Shown here: positions 18,309 through 26,847 of the stretch, in pieces
How the letters are laid out: the number at the start of each line of letters is the position of its first letter
How positions within the stretch are numbered: position 1 is the first letter of the stretch
NCBI GenBank assembly: GCA_020848255.1
Contig: JADLAJ010000112.1
Coordinates: 1-33,935 of the forward strand
Length of the DNA: 33,935 bases
Origin: Chitinophagales bacterium
GTDB taxonomy: Bacteria; Bacteroidota; Bacteroidia; Chitinophagales; JADIYW01
Reading direction: 5' to 3'
Translations under genes and position numbers: made by a program
Notes under the pieces: model-generated
Database searches by the model: none
Told to the model about the DNA's origin: nothing
Seen by the model: only the letters and a program-made list of their open reading frames with translations

Positions 18309-19205
18309 TTAATTCTTATTAAAAAAGAATTTTAACCTCTGCCAGTTCCTGTTGTTAATCCAAAAAAGTGATTTGCTGTCAAGATGCAGAGATTTCTTTG
18401 TTCTTAAATTTACGATAAACTCTTCAATGTTTTTTCCATCACAGTAACCTAATTTCTGCCACACCGTACTCTTTAAAGGATGAAAATTGGAGATATACTG
18501 ATAATTATAAACATCAATTGCTTTCCATAATTTTAAATAACTTTCTTTATTTCCAAAATCTGCATCATGTCCCCAGCTTGATAATTTATTTTCCAGTTCT
18601 TCTTCCCCTCTTGCCCATGTTTCATGGATTACAAAAAAGGGGCTTATATGGTTGAAGGAGTCAGTACGGCGTGCATTTTTATAAACGGTGAAGTTTGTGG
18701 CAAAAGGCATGGTCTCCAGCTGTGAGGAGCTGTTGTTTACATAGAGAAATCCATTTTCGGTTCTCTTAATAAGGGAAACCCAGTTACAACAAACATTGAT
18801 TGGTTTTATGGTATCGGGGTCTGGAAAATGATTCGTCAGGTAATTTACAAAACCCTCAAAATCCAGAAAATATTCATCAGAGTCTACCTGAATATGCCAT
18901 CCGCCCTTCCCCAGAAAATCAGCCATCATATTTCGCTGCCTGTTGTCATTTTCGATGGAAGATAAATCAGGCAAACTGAAATTGTCTTCGTAAATTTTTA
19001 TTTTGTGCTGTGTGTCAATTTGAGCAATAAAACCCTGAAAAGCAGGTTCATCAAAATCATATTTTTTCCCGGACCAGCTGGTTCTGTTTTTATCTATAGA
19101 TAAGCATATGGTATCTGCAGCATTGTAAACGCGGGGGATGGAATTTTTTAATAATTCCCAGTCATATGCTACACAAAAGCCAACTTTTATTTTTGGTTTA
19201 TTCAC
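18309..19205 (-). CDS. Uncharacterised GT-A-fold-like putative glycosyltransferase
   Basis: GGWHIQVDSDEYFLDFEGF contains a DxD-like D-S-D, but the N-terminus (KVGFCVAYDWELLKNSIPRVYNAADTICLSIDKNR) is atypical for GT2. Confidence 0.55.
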   Translation of the reverse strand: MNKPKIKVGFCVAYDWELLKNSIPRVYNAADTICLSIDKNRTSWSGKKYDFDEPAFQGFIAQIDTQHKIKIYEDNFSLPDLSSIENDNRQRNMMADFLGKGGWHIQVDSDEYFLDFEGFVNYLTNHFPDPDTIKPINVCCNWVSLIKRTENGFLYVNNSSSQLETMPFATNFTVYKNARRTDSFNHISPFFVIHETWARGEEELENKLSSWGHDADFGNKESYLKLWKAIDVYNYQYISNFHPLKSTVWQKLGYCDGKNIEEFIVNLRTKKSLHLDSKSLFWINNRNWQRLKFFFNKN

Positions 19206-20154
19206 TTTCTTGGTACCGTTTGAAGTAAAATGTAATTGTCTTTACTGGTGATAAAAGTAATGTTTTAAACAATATGGATAATGTTTTTCGGATGTTTTTT
19301 TCTTTTCTGAACTTTTGAATCAGGAAGAGATTGTAGTTAAATTGTATTTGAGCAACATTATTTTTATAGAAAGGGGTGTTTATTTTTTCTTGCTGATAAT
19401 AATAATTGAGAATGCACATTTTTATTTCGTACATTTTTTTGCTGGATAGCTGATTGTCTGTATCTGTTTTGCTGATAGAAGTTTCATGTACTCTATAGCG
19501 ATACAGCGTCTCACTGATGCAAAAGATTGAATAATGCAGACCTACTCTGAAATAGAATTCGGTGTCAGTTGCAGCCTGTGTTTCTTTAGTCAGCAGAAAT
19601 CTGTAATTTCCGATTTTATCAAAGATTATTCTTCTCATGGCGGACAGTCCTTGTCTTAGGATTTGGTACTGCAGCATTTTATCTTGTCCGAGCTGAACCA
19701 GGGGAATCGTTGAGAACGGTTTCTCAACAGCAAAATCAGGCAGACTTATTTCAGATCCCGGGATGATGTTATCCAATCCGTCTATATTCACAAATTTTGT
19801 AAAAACAATCCCGACTTCAGGGTGCGAATCTAGAATCGCAACGGATTTTTCCAGAAACGAAGGAAGCCAGATGTCGTCGGCATCTAATTTTACAAAAAGC
19901 TCTTTGTTGCATAATTCAATGCCTCTGTTCCAGTTTTGCAGCATACCCAAATTGATTTCATTTTGAAATACGCTTATCTTGTCAGGATATTTCGATTCGT
20001 ACTGTTTGGCAATTTGAAAGGTGTTGTCAGAAGATTTATCATCTACAATAATTAATTCCCAGTCAGTATAAGTCTGAGTTAAAACAGATTCTATTGTTCT
20101 GGCGATGAATCTCTCTGCATTATATGCAGGAATCAGGATTGATACACGAGGCAT
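19198..20154 (-). CDS. GT2-family glycosyltransferase
   Basis: Start at internal Met MPRVSILIPAYNAERFIARTIESVLTQTY; WELIIVDDKSSDNT, VKLDADDIWLPSFLE. Start lies 1 bp after the upstream stop codon. Confidence 0.92.
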   Translation of the reverse strand: MPRVSILIPAYNAERFIARTIESVLTQTYTDWELIIVDDKSSDNTFQIAKQYESKYPDKISVFQNEINLGMLQNWNRGIELCNKELFVKLDADDIWLPSFLEKSVAILDSHPEVGIVFTKFVNIDGLDNIIPGSEISLPDFAVEKPFSTIPLVQLGQDKMLQYQILRQGLSAMRRIIFDKIGNYRFLLTKETQAATDTEFYFRVGLHYSIFCISETLYRYRVHETSISKTDTDNQLSSKKMYEIKMCILNYYYQQEKINTPFYKNNVAQIQFNYNLFLIQKFRKEKNIRKTLSILFKTLLLSPVKTITFYFKRYQESE

Positions 20155-20155
20155 A

Positions 20156-20809
20156 TTACCCAAGAATTGATTTGCATTTATTGATGAATCCGTCGGAATT
20201 ATTTTCTCTCGAAAAAAATGCATGGTAAATCAGGTCGTTGTAAGTTGTTCCGATCCCGAATTTATTGTGTATCGGATGATGCAAATACCATTTTTCTTCT
20301 TCAATATGCGTCGGCCACCAGTATTTTAAATTTCCGTTGTGTAGTTTAGCATGTTCTGTAATATTCTGCCAGACATCCATTTTGGAATTTGCAGTAGCAT
20401 CCGGATAATTCATCTTTTTAAGGAAATCGGTTGAAATACCTACAAAAAAAGGAGAGATATACAGGTTTTTGGCATCGTCAATGTGATTGGCAGTTTGCGC
20501 GGCACCTACAATAGTCTCTTTGCTTTCCAGTAATTCATTCAGCAAATGCACGATCCATTCTTTTTTAGTTGGAATACAATCAATATCAAAGAAAATCAAA
20601 TAATCGGTATCGAGCGTGGTTTTGCAGATTTCATTTAAAAATCCGGGATGGTTGGTTCCGTCATCTTTTATTTGATTAATGCTGATGCCAAATTTATCAA
20701 AAACCAGTTTTTGATATTTAGGGATATCCGGGTTTATTTGGCTGTTGTAAAAGGTAAAAATCTTAAAAACAGATTTTTCTTTTCTTTTCTTTTTTAAAAA
20801 CTTAAACAT
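20156..20809 (-). CDS. Uncharacterised GT-A-like protein
   Basis: TDYLIFFDIDCIPTKKEWIVHLL shows a DxD-type motif; otherwise no recognised family. Confidence 0.5.
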   Translation of the reverse strand: MFKFLKKKRKEKSVFKIFTFYNSQINPDIPKYQKLVFDKFGISINQIKDDGTNHPGFLNEICKTTLDTDYLIFFDIDCIPTKKEWIVHLLNELLESKETIVGAAQTANHIDDAKNLYISPFFVGISTDFLKKMNYPDATANSKMDVWQNITEHAKLHNGNLKYWWPTHIEEEKWYLHHPIHNKFGIGTTYNDLIYHAFFSRENNSDGFINKCKSILG

Positions 20810-20820
20810 TAGAATGTGCT

Positions 20821-21942
20821 TTATTTAGTAATCTTGTCTCTTAAATTCATCATCGGGCGTTCTATATATTTATACATACATACAGACAACACATAGAGCA
20901 GAACCCAGTAAGTAAAATAATCAATACACGTTGTAACCGCAATAGTTAAATGCAAACGGGGGTAAATTTTATTGTGTATAATATCATCTATAACAAACTC
21001 TCTTATGAAAGAAAAATTTAGAAGATACAGGGAATATGATATGATGCTGGTGATGGTTACGGCTTTGTAGAACTTCCCCGAGCCATTTTTTAAAGTACTC
21101 AGAAAAGGCAAAGAGAGCAGAGTGGAAAATGAAATAAGTGTAAAGTAAAATATGCTTAAATAGGCATTTGGTGTGCCTGGGATTATAATACTGATTAAGG
21201 TAAAAGAAAAGATTGAAATATAAAACAGTGTCTTTTTATGTTTTAACCACAGTTGTTGATGGTAAAAGGCAATATAAGCCCCTAAAACCCCAAACATAAG
21301 GCTGTCTAATCTGGTAATGACTACTTTTCTGATATAAGAATCCAAGAAATAACTGTCAATGTTTTCATTATTTTGATAAATATGGAATCGGATATATATC
21401 GAAAAAAGAATAAACGAAATTATAGTATAAAGTATTACTGCCTTTTTGTTGATTAACAGTTTAAACAACAGAAACAAAGAAAAAGGAAAAGCAAGGTAAA
21501 ACCATTCTTCTACCGTAAGGCTCCAGGATTCCGGAAAAAAATCAACTTTTTGGTTGTACACGTTTTGTATAAAAAACAAATGTTTCCAAAAGTCCTTAAT
21601 ACCGAAATAAGCGTCTAAAACAAACCTTGGCAGAATCAGTAACAGCAGTGTAAAATAATAAGCAGGCAATGTTCTCATCCATCTCCTTGTCCAGAAATTT
21701 ATTAAATCTTTTGTCTTGAAATCGGTTCTGTTAATTATTTTTATCAGAATGCCGCCAATAAGAAAGCCACTTAACACAAAGAATATGGTTACCCCATCAA
21801 AGGGTAATATTTTCTGATGTATTTTAGATAATTTCTCCGGCAAAATATCGGAGGCATGTCCGAATATCACAAAAAATATGGCCAGAAACCGTAAAATATC
21901 TAACCCATATACTCTGTTGTTATCTATTTTTATACTAAGCAT
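20821..21942 (-). CDS. OafA/YrhL-type acyltransferase 3 family membrane protein
   Basis: VYGLDILRFLAIFFVIFGHA, FFVLSGFLIGGIL, RRWMRTLPAYYF, SLTVEEWFYLAFPF. Confidence 0.93.
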   Translation of the reverse strand: MLSIKIDNNRVYGLDILRFLAIFFVIFGHASDILPEKLSKIHQKILPFDGVTIFFVLSGFLIGGILIKIINRTDFKTKDLINFWTRRWMRTLPAYYFTLLLLILPRFVLDAYFGIKDFWKHLFFIQNVYNQKVDFFPESWSLTVEEWFYLAFPFSLFLLFKLLINKKAVILYTIISFILFSIYIRFHIYQNNENIDSYFLDSYIRKVVITRLDSLMFGVLGAYIAFYHQQLWLKHKKTLFYISIFSFTLISIIIPGTPNAYLSIFYFTLISFSTLLSLPFLSTLKNGSGKFYKAVTITSIISYSLYLLNFSFIREFVIDDIIHNKIYPRLHLTIAVTTCIDYFTYWVLLYVLSVCMYKYIERPMMNLRDKITK

Positions 21943-21943
21943 T

Positions 21944-22867
21944 TTATATTTTTACAGCTTTTATGAACTTCATTTTGAATAATTCGAAATAAAGTTTTAA
22001 CTTATAAAAAATTGAGCTAAGGTACTTTTTCTCCTGAAAATTTTTCTCAGCAAAGTAACCAAGATAATACGCGTATCTGTTAAAGACAGACTTAAAATAT
22101 TTGTATGGCAGAATTTTTTTCAGCAACACATATCCGTTAAAGATTTCACGGGCATATTTTAATTCAATATCTTTGGCTTCACTCCACATACCACCATCAT
22201 GTATCCTGTACACCGCCATGTTTTCAGAAAAGTATTTCATTTTTTTGTTGCGAATGGCAAATATAAAGATTAACCAATCTCCCGGGGTGGCCTTTTTATA
22301 AATATTGACGAACTGGTCGTTTGTAAATAAAGAGGTTACGGATTCTGTTCGAAGCACTATACTGCAAGTTCTGATAATATTCTTTTTTAATAAATCACCA
22401 ACTTCGATGCTATCCGGTGTGTTTATGTTTAATACACATTCAGAAAACTCATTAGTAGAGTTGTTAAGCAATGATACTTTGTGAAATACGCCATTATATT
22501 CTTTATGTGTTTCTAAAAAATCTACCTGTTTCTGTAGTTTCAAGGGATTTGTCCAATAGTCATCACCTTCGCACAGGGCAATATATTTAGCTCCGGATGA
22601 GATACATTTCTTAAACGTCAGGATTGCATTATTGGTAGCACCAATATTTATTTTCTGAAAACAAGGCTCAATTTTGTCAGGATATTTTAGCATTAATTCA
22701 GCACAAATATTCTGCGTTTGATCTGAGGATGCATCATCTCCTATAAATAACTTTACCGGAAAATTGGTTTTTTGCTGCATAATAGACTCAATAGCCAATC
22801 GTATATACTTATCTTGGTTATAAGTAATCATATATACGGCTACATACGGATTAGATGTTAACTGCAT
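21944..22867 (-). CDS. GT2-family glycosyltransferase
   Basis: Start at internal Met MQLTSNPYVAVYMITYNQDKYIRLAIESIMQ; LFIGDDASSDQT, YIALCEGDDYWTNPLKLQKQVDFLE. Overlaps the upstream gene by 17 bp. Confidence 0.9.
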   Translation of the reverse strand: MQLTSNPYVAVYMITYNQDKYIRLAIESIMQQKTNFPVKLFIGDDASSDQTQNICAELMLKYPDKIEPCFQKINIGATNNAILTFKKCISSGAKYIALCEGDDYWTNPLKLQKQVDFLETHKEYNGVFHKVSLLNNSTNEFSECVLNINTPDSIEVGDLLKKNIIRTCSIVLRTESVTSLFTNDQFVNIYKKATPGDWLIFIFAIRNKKMKYFSENMAVYRIHDGGMWSEAKDIELKYAREIFNGYVLLKKILPYKYFKSVFNRYAYYLGYFAEKNFQEKKYLSSIFYKLKLYFELFKMKFIKAVKI

Positions 22868-23783
22868 AGCCGAATCCATCTTTTCCAAAATCATTTCCAT
22901 TATATAACATGTATTCAATGCCGGAGTGATTAAAAACATGACAATATTCCATCATATTGCTATCCCATCCATTTTCAGACAAATAAATGTTTGTCTGATC
23001 ATATTGTTTGTTCCAGTTTATGCCGTCGGTTGAATTTGCTAGCCCGATTTTATATCCATGTTTAGGAGATGTTCTATACTCATAAATATCTCTATATGAG
23101 AAATATAATTTGTATTCATCACCCTGTTTAATTACACAAGGTCTGCCTATAGCTTTTGCTTTTTCATCATAATCAATGCAAACAATCCCCCTTTTCTCCC
23201 AGTAAATTCCATCTCCAGATTCTGCATATTTTATATGGTAAGATGGTTCCGGGTAATTATTTATAATTTGCCATTGCGTACATGAAATATACCACATTTT
23301 CCATTTTCCGTCTTCTAGAATTACATACGGTGCCGTATTAAAAAACGGCTCATCTATAGATCTGTCACAGACAGGACCATTGCTGTATTTTTTAAAGGTT
23401 ACACCATTATCTTTGCTTATTGCAAGACCTATGGAAAGCCGGTAAGAAACAGTTACCTGAGGGTTCCAGCCTATATAATACATATAGATAAATCCGTTTT
23501 CTTTTACAAGACAAGAAGGCATGATGCCGCTGTCGTCAAATGTACCCAGCTCTCCTAATTGTAAAACAGGACCACAAACTTCACCGGTTAATGTTATATT
23601 TCCATTGTTTATAATTGCATCAATATAATATGGAAAAGATTTTCCGGTTTTATCTCTGGAGCTAAAGTAAATCCGAAAAGCATCATCCTGTAAATGAACA
23701 GCAAAAGGAATTGAACCATGAGAAATCAGCTGCTCATTTTTATGTTTCTTGGCATCGAATAAGAGTCCCTTTTTTTGCCACAT
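22851..23783 (-). CDS. Five-bladed beta-propeller, GH43/GH32/GH130-like protein without signal peptide
   Basis: Repeated blade-like segments: FRIYFSSRDKTGKS, GIMPSCLVKENGFIYMYYIGW, SIGLAISKDNGVTF, PYVILEDGKWKMWYISC, GRPCVIKQGDEYKLYFSYRD, YKIGLANSTDGINW. Confidence 0.7.
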   Translation of the reverse strand: MWQKKGLLFDAKKHKNEQLISHGSIPFAVHLQDDAFRIYFSSRDKTGKSFPYYIDAIINNGNITLTGEVCGPVLQLGELGTFDDSGIMPSCLVKENGFIYMYYIGWNPQVTVSYRLSIGLAISKDNGVTFKKYSNGPVCDRSIDEPFFNTAPYVILEDGKWKMWYISCTQWQIINNYPEPSYHIKYAESGDGIYWEKRGIVCIDYDEKAKAIGRPCVIKQGDEYKLYFSYRDIYEYRTSPKHGYKIGLANSTDGINWNKQYDQTNIYLSENGWDSNMMEYCHVFNHSGIEYMLYNGNDFGKDGFGYAVNI

Positions 23784-23785
23784 GT

Positions 23786-24439
23786 TTATAATTCTTTAGT
23801 TGATTTTTCAGCTTTTACCGCTGGGTTTCCTTTATATAAACTCCAGGCTTCTGTGTTTTTAATTACACAGGCACCCATTGCAACAAAGGTGCCTTCTGCT
23901 AATGTTAACCCATCCCGAATAGTGGAATTAACGCCCAATGTGCAGTAACTTTCTACGGTGCAATGGCCAGATAAAACAACATGTGATGTAAACGTAACAT
24001 GGTCTTTTATTTCACCGTGATGTCCAATGTGGTTGCCGCTCCACAAAATAACATTGTTGCCAATGTTTGTAAATGGCTGAATGGTGTTGTTTTCTAAAAT
24101 AAAACAGTTGTCTCCGATTTTATTGTTAAACAGGGTTGCCTTCGAGCTTATATAGGATATTAATTCATATCCTTTATTTTTTATCTTATAATATATTTCT
24201 TCGCGTAGCCTGTTCATTTTATTCGGAGCCATTGGTGCGAAAAATTTATATTCGGCAGAAGGATATTGTTGTTCTATATTTTCAAATGCAACGACAGGCA
24301 GCCCATGAAAAGATTTATCCGAAGGAAGATATGCTTCGTTAACTGAAAACGCCACTACTTCGTGCGTTGAGTCATTAGTAAGGTAATAATGAGCCAGTTC
24401 GGCAAAATCCTGAATTCCAAATAGTATTACTTTAGCCAT
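23786..24439 (-). CDS. NeuD/PglD-like sugar O/N-acyltransferase (left-handed beta-helix)
   Basis: N-terminal Rossmann-like AKVILFGIQDFAELAHYYL; hexapeptide-type repeats IGDNCFILENNTIQPFTNIGNNVILWSGNHIGHHGEIKDHVTF; ends YKGNPAVKAEKS. Confidence 0.85.
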   Translation of the reverse strand: MAKVILFGIQDFAELAHYYLTNDSTHEVVAFSVNEAYLPSDKSFHGLPVVAFENIEQQYPSAEYKFFAPMAPNKMNRLREEIYYKIKNKGYELISYISSKATLFNNKIGDNCFILENNTIQPFTNIGNNVILWSGNHIGHHGEIKDHVTFTSHVVLSGHCTVESYCTLGVNSTIRDGLTLAEGTFVAMGACVIKNTEAWSLYKGNPAVKAEKSTKEL

Positions 24440-24444
24440 ATTAG

Positions 24445-25077
24445 TTATTTAAAAACGTATACAGTATATTCATATAATTTATAATCATTTCTTATTATAA
24501 AATTTCTGGTGATGTTGCTGCATAGAAAACTGCTTAACTTATCCAGTGAAACATGGAATAAATCATCTCTCTCCCAGTCGACATTCTTAGACATTACATT
24601 GAATGCTATTCCTTTGTTGGTTATTTTGTATATAGATTCAATCATATTTGTGAAATATAGCCACATTGAATCGAATGATAAGTTTCGTTTTTCAGTAAAG
24701 ACACCATTCATTAATATATAGTCAAATTCTGGCAACTCAAAATTTTTATCTAAAATATCACCACAATAAAATTCATTCTCAGGATACTTACTCTGGGCAA
24801 CCTGTATGAATTTTTGAGACAAATCTAATCCTGCATAGACAATGTTATCAAGCTGGTTTTTTTTGATATATTCAAATAAATGAGCAGTGCCGCAGCCGAA
24901 GTCAAGAACAGAAATCTGTTTTCTCTGATCTTCATTTATGCGTATAATGTCAGCCATAACTTTATATCGTTTTTCCACATCTTCCAGTTTTGGCCAGTCA
25001 ACACCCAGGTGATTATCTCCATGTTTGTCTAAACATTCTTCATAGTGCTTTACAATATCTTTGTATGTTGGCTTCAT
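24445..25077 (-). CDS. Class I SAM-dependent methyltransferase-like protein
   Basis: ISVLDFGCGTAHLFEYIKK (SAM motif I), AGLDLSQKFIQVAQSKYP, FDYILMNGVF. Overlaps the upstream WbqC gene by 4 bp (ATGA). Confidence 0.85.
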   Translation of the reverse strand: MKPTYKDIVKHYEECLDKHGDNHLGVDWPKLEDVEKRYKVMADIIRINEDQRKQISVLDFGCGTAHLFEYIKKNQLDNIVYAGLDLSQKFIQVAQSKYPENEFYCGDILDKNFELPEFDYILMNGVFTEKRNLSFDSMWLYFTNMIESIYKITNKGIAFNVMSKNVDWERDDLFHVSLDKLSSFLCSNITRNFIIRNDYKLYEYTVYVFK

Positions 25078-25772
25078 ATTAATTCATATTTATTAAGCAT
25101 CTTATTTATATCATCGGGAGAGTTAAACATCATAACATCTATAACAGACAGAGAAGGAATAAATGCATCGTTGTATTGCTTGTATTCAATTTTGTCAGTT
25201 TTTAAAAAATTAAGTTTTATGTTGTTGTTGTTAAATGCATCTCCATTATAAATTTCCATCCCGCCAATTGGGTTGATATAGTGTGTAGCATTTTCTTTGA
25301 AACAAATATCTAGGATTCTCTCCTGAGATTTCAGATGGCTATTGTTGTAAATTGAAGATGTTTCAATAATTTTAGTGGTGATGCCGAGGTAAGCGCATAT
25401 TTTTTTCAGCGCATATGTATTGAAAGCGGCAATATTCTTTAATCCGGAATGCAATATATTTGTGATAACAGGGAAGACGGTTTCAAAAAAAGGTGCTTTT
25501 TTATAGCTGAGTTCAATGGTTTTTAATAATTTTTCTATTAATTTAATTTCATCGGTAATAAAAATTTCATTAATTAATTTATTCTGGCTGGCTTCTTTCA
25601 ATGGCAATGTTATTGTGTTTGCTTTCCCGTTTATCAGAATGTTGTTTCTGTTTATCCATCCCCTGTTTATATAATTTACATCATCATAAATGACAAATTT
25701 ATCTACAGTATTAATAAGTTGCAGATATCCTATATATGGAAACAAGTAGGGTTGCATTATAGCCAATTTCAT
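25074..25772 (-). CDS. WbqC-like family protein
   Basis: MKLAIMQPYLFPYIGYLQLINTVDKFVIYDDVNYINRGWINRNNIL, the hallmark N-terminus of WbqC-family proteins; HYINPIGGMEIY. Confidence 0.92.
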   Translation of the reverse strand: MKLAIMQPYLFPYIGYLQLINTVDKFVIYDDVNYINRGWINRNNILINGKANTITLPLKEASQNKLINEIFITDEIKLIEKLLKTIELSYKKAPFFETVFPVITNILHSGLKNIAAFNTYALKKICAYLGITTKIIETSSIYNNSHLKSQERILDICFKENATHYINPIGGMEIYNGDAFNNNNIKLNFLKTDKIEYKQYNDAFIPSLSVIDVMMFNSPDDINKMLNKYELI

Positions 25773-25773
25773 C

Positions 25774-26847
25774 TTACAGTGATTGGTTAATAATTTTACA
25801 AATTAATTCTAATTCATTTTCTTGTAAGCCTGCAAATAAAGGTAAACACAGAACGCTGCATGCAATTTTTTCGGAAACTGGCATTTGTCCGGCTTTACAG
25901 TAATCAATAGTATTTAGTGAAGGATAGAAATATCTTCTCGGGATAATCTGATTGTTATTTAGGGTTTTCTGCGTCTGTAGTAATTTTTCTTCATTTTCAA
26001 AAATTATAGGATAGTAACTGAAATTCCAAATGGTATTTTCTCTGATTTTTATTTTTTGAAGCTTAGAGAAATTCAAGTTATTATTGTAAAAAGATACAAC
26101 TTTAGAACGTTCGCTTAAAATTGTTTCCATATAAGGCAATACGGCTAACCCCATGGCTGCCTGCAATTCTGAAATTTTACCATTAATTCCTAATCCGAAA
26201 AAATCAAGCGGACCGTTATGTCCGAAATTATGGCTGTAAAATAGCTTTTGATAGAGTTCCTTATCTTTGCAAAACAAGGCACCACCTTCTGCTGTGTGAA
26301 ATAATTTGGTGGCATGAAAACTACAGGTACTTATATCTCCGAAATTAAAAACAGACTGATTATTATACTGCACTCCAAAACAGTGAGCGGCATCGTAAAT
26401 AACTTTTAAGTTATGTTTTTTTGCTATTGCTTCAATCGCTTCAATGTTGCAGGGATTTCCGAACACATGAGTAGCCAAAATAGCGCTTGTTTTTGAAGTT
26501 ATGGCTGCTTCAATTTTAGTTTCATCTATGGTTAAATATTCAGGATGAATATCCACAAATACAGGTGTACAGTTCTCCCAAACAATAGCTGCCGTTGTGG
26601 CAACATAAGAAAATGGTGTGGTGATAATTTCGCTGTGATTACCCAATAGTTTTACAGCAATTTGTAATGGGATTGTTCCATTGTTTGTTATGATAATATT
26701 GTCAGTTTTTAAATAGTTTTTTACTTTCGTTTCTAATTCTAACAAAAGCTCGCCACGATTGGTTAGCCATTGATTGTCAAATGCCCTTTTTACCTGAGTT
26801 TGATATTCCTCAATTGGGGGAAGAAATGTTTTAGTTACTGGTGTCAT
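25774..26847 (-). CDS. DegT/DnrJ/EryC1/StrS PLP-dependent sugar aminotransferase (VioA/FdtB-like branch suggested)
   Basis: Start at internal Met MTPVTKTFLPPIEEY (ATGA overlap with the ABC ATPase stop); NQWLTNRGELLLELE, IYDAAHCFGV, SFHATKLFHTAEGGALF (PLP Lys), GHNGPLDFFGLGINGKISELQAAMGL. Confidence 0.92.
   Translation of the reverse strand: MTPVTKTFLPPIEEYQTQVKRAFDNQWLTNRGELLLELETKVKNYLKTDNIIITNNGTIPLQIAVKLLGNHSEIITTPFSYVATTAAIVWENCTPVFVDIHPEYLTIDETKIEAAITSKTSAILATHVFGNPCNIEAIEAIAKKHNLKVIYDAAHCFGVQYNNQSVFNFGDISTCSFHATKLFHTAEGGALFCKDKELYQKLFYSHNFGHNGPLDFFGLGINGKISELQAAMGLAVLPYMETILSERSKVVSFYNNNLNFSKLQKIKIRENTIWNFSYYPIIFENEEKLLQTQKTLNNNQIIPRRYFYPSLNTIDYCKAGQMPVSEKIACSVLCLPLFAGLQENELELICKIINQSL

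Noticed and set aside
25774-26847. DegT aminotransferase as the WbpE/PorR partner of the WbpB/WbpD genes
   Set aside because: Its N-terminus (PVTKTFLPP...QWLTNRG) and SFHATKLFHTAEGGA look VioA/FdtB-like, unlike the WbpE pattern as I recall it; WbpE is more likely outside the window.
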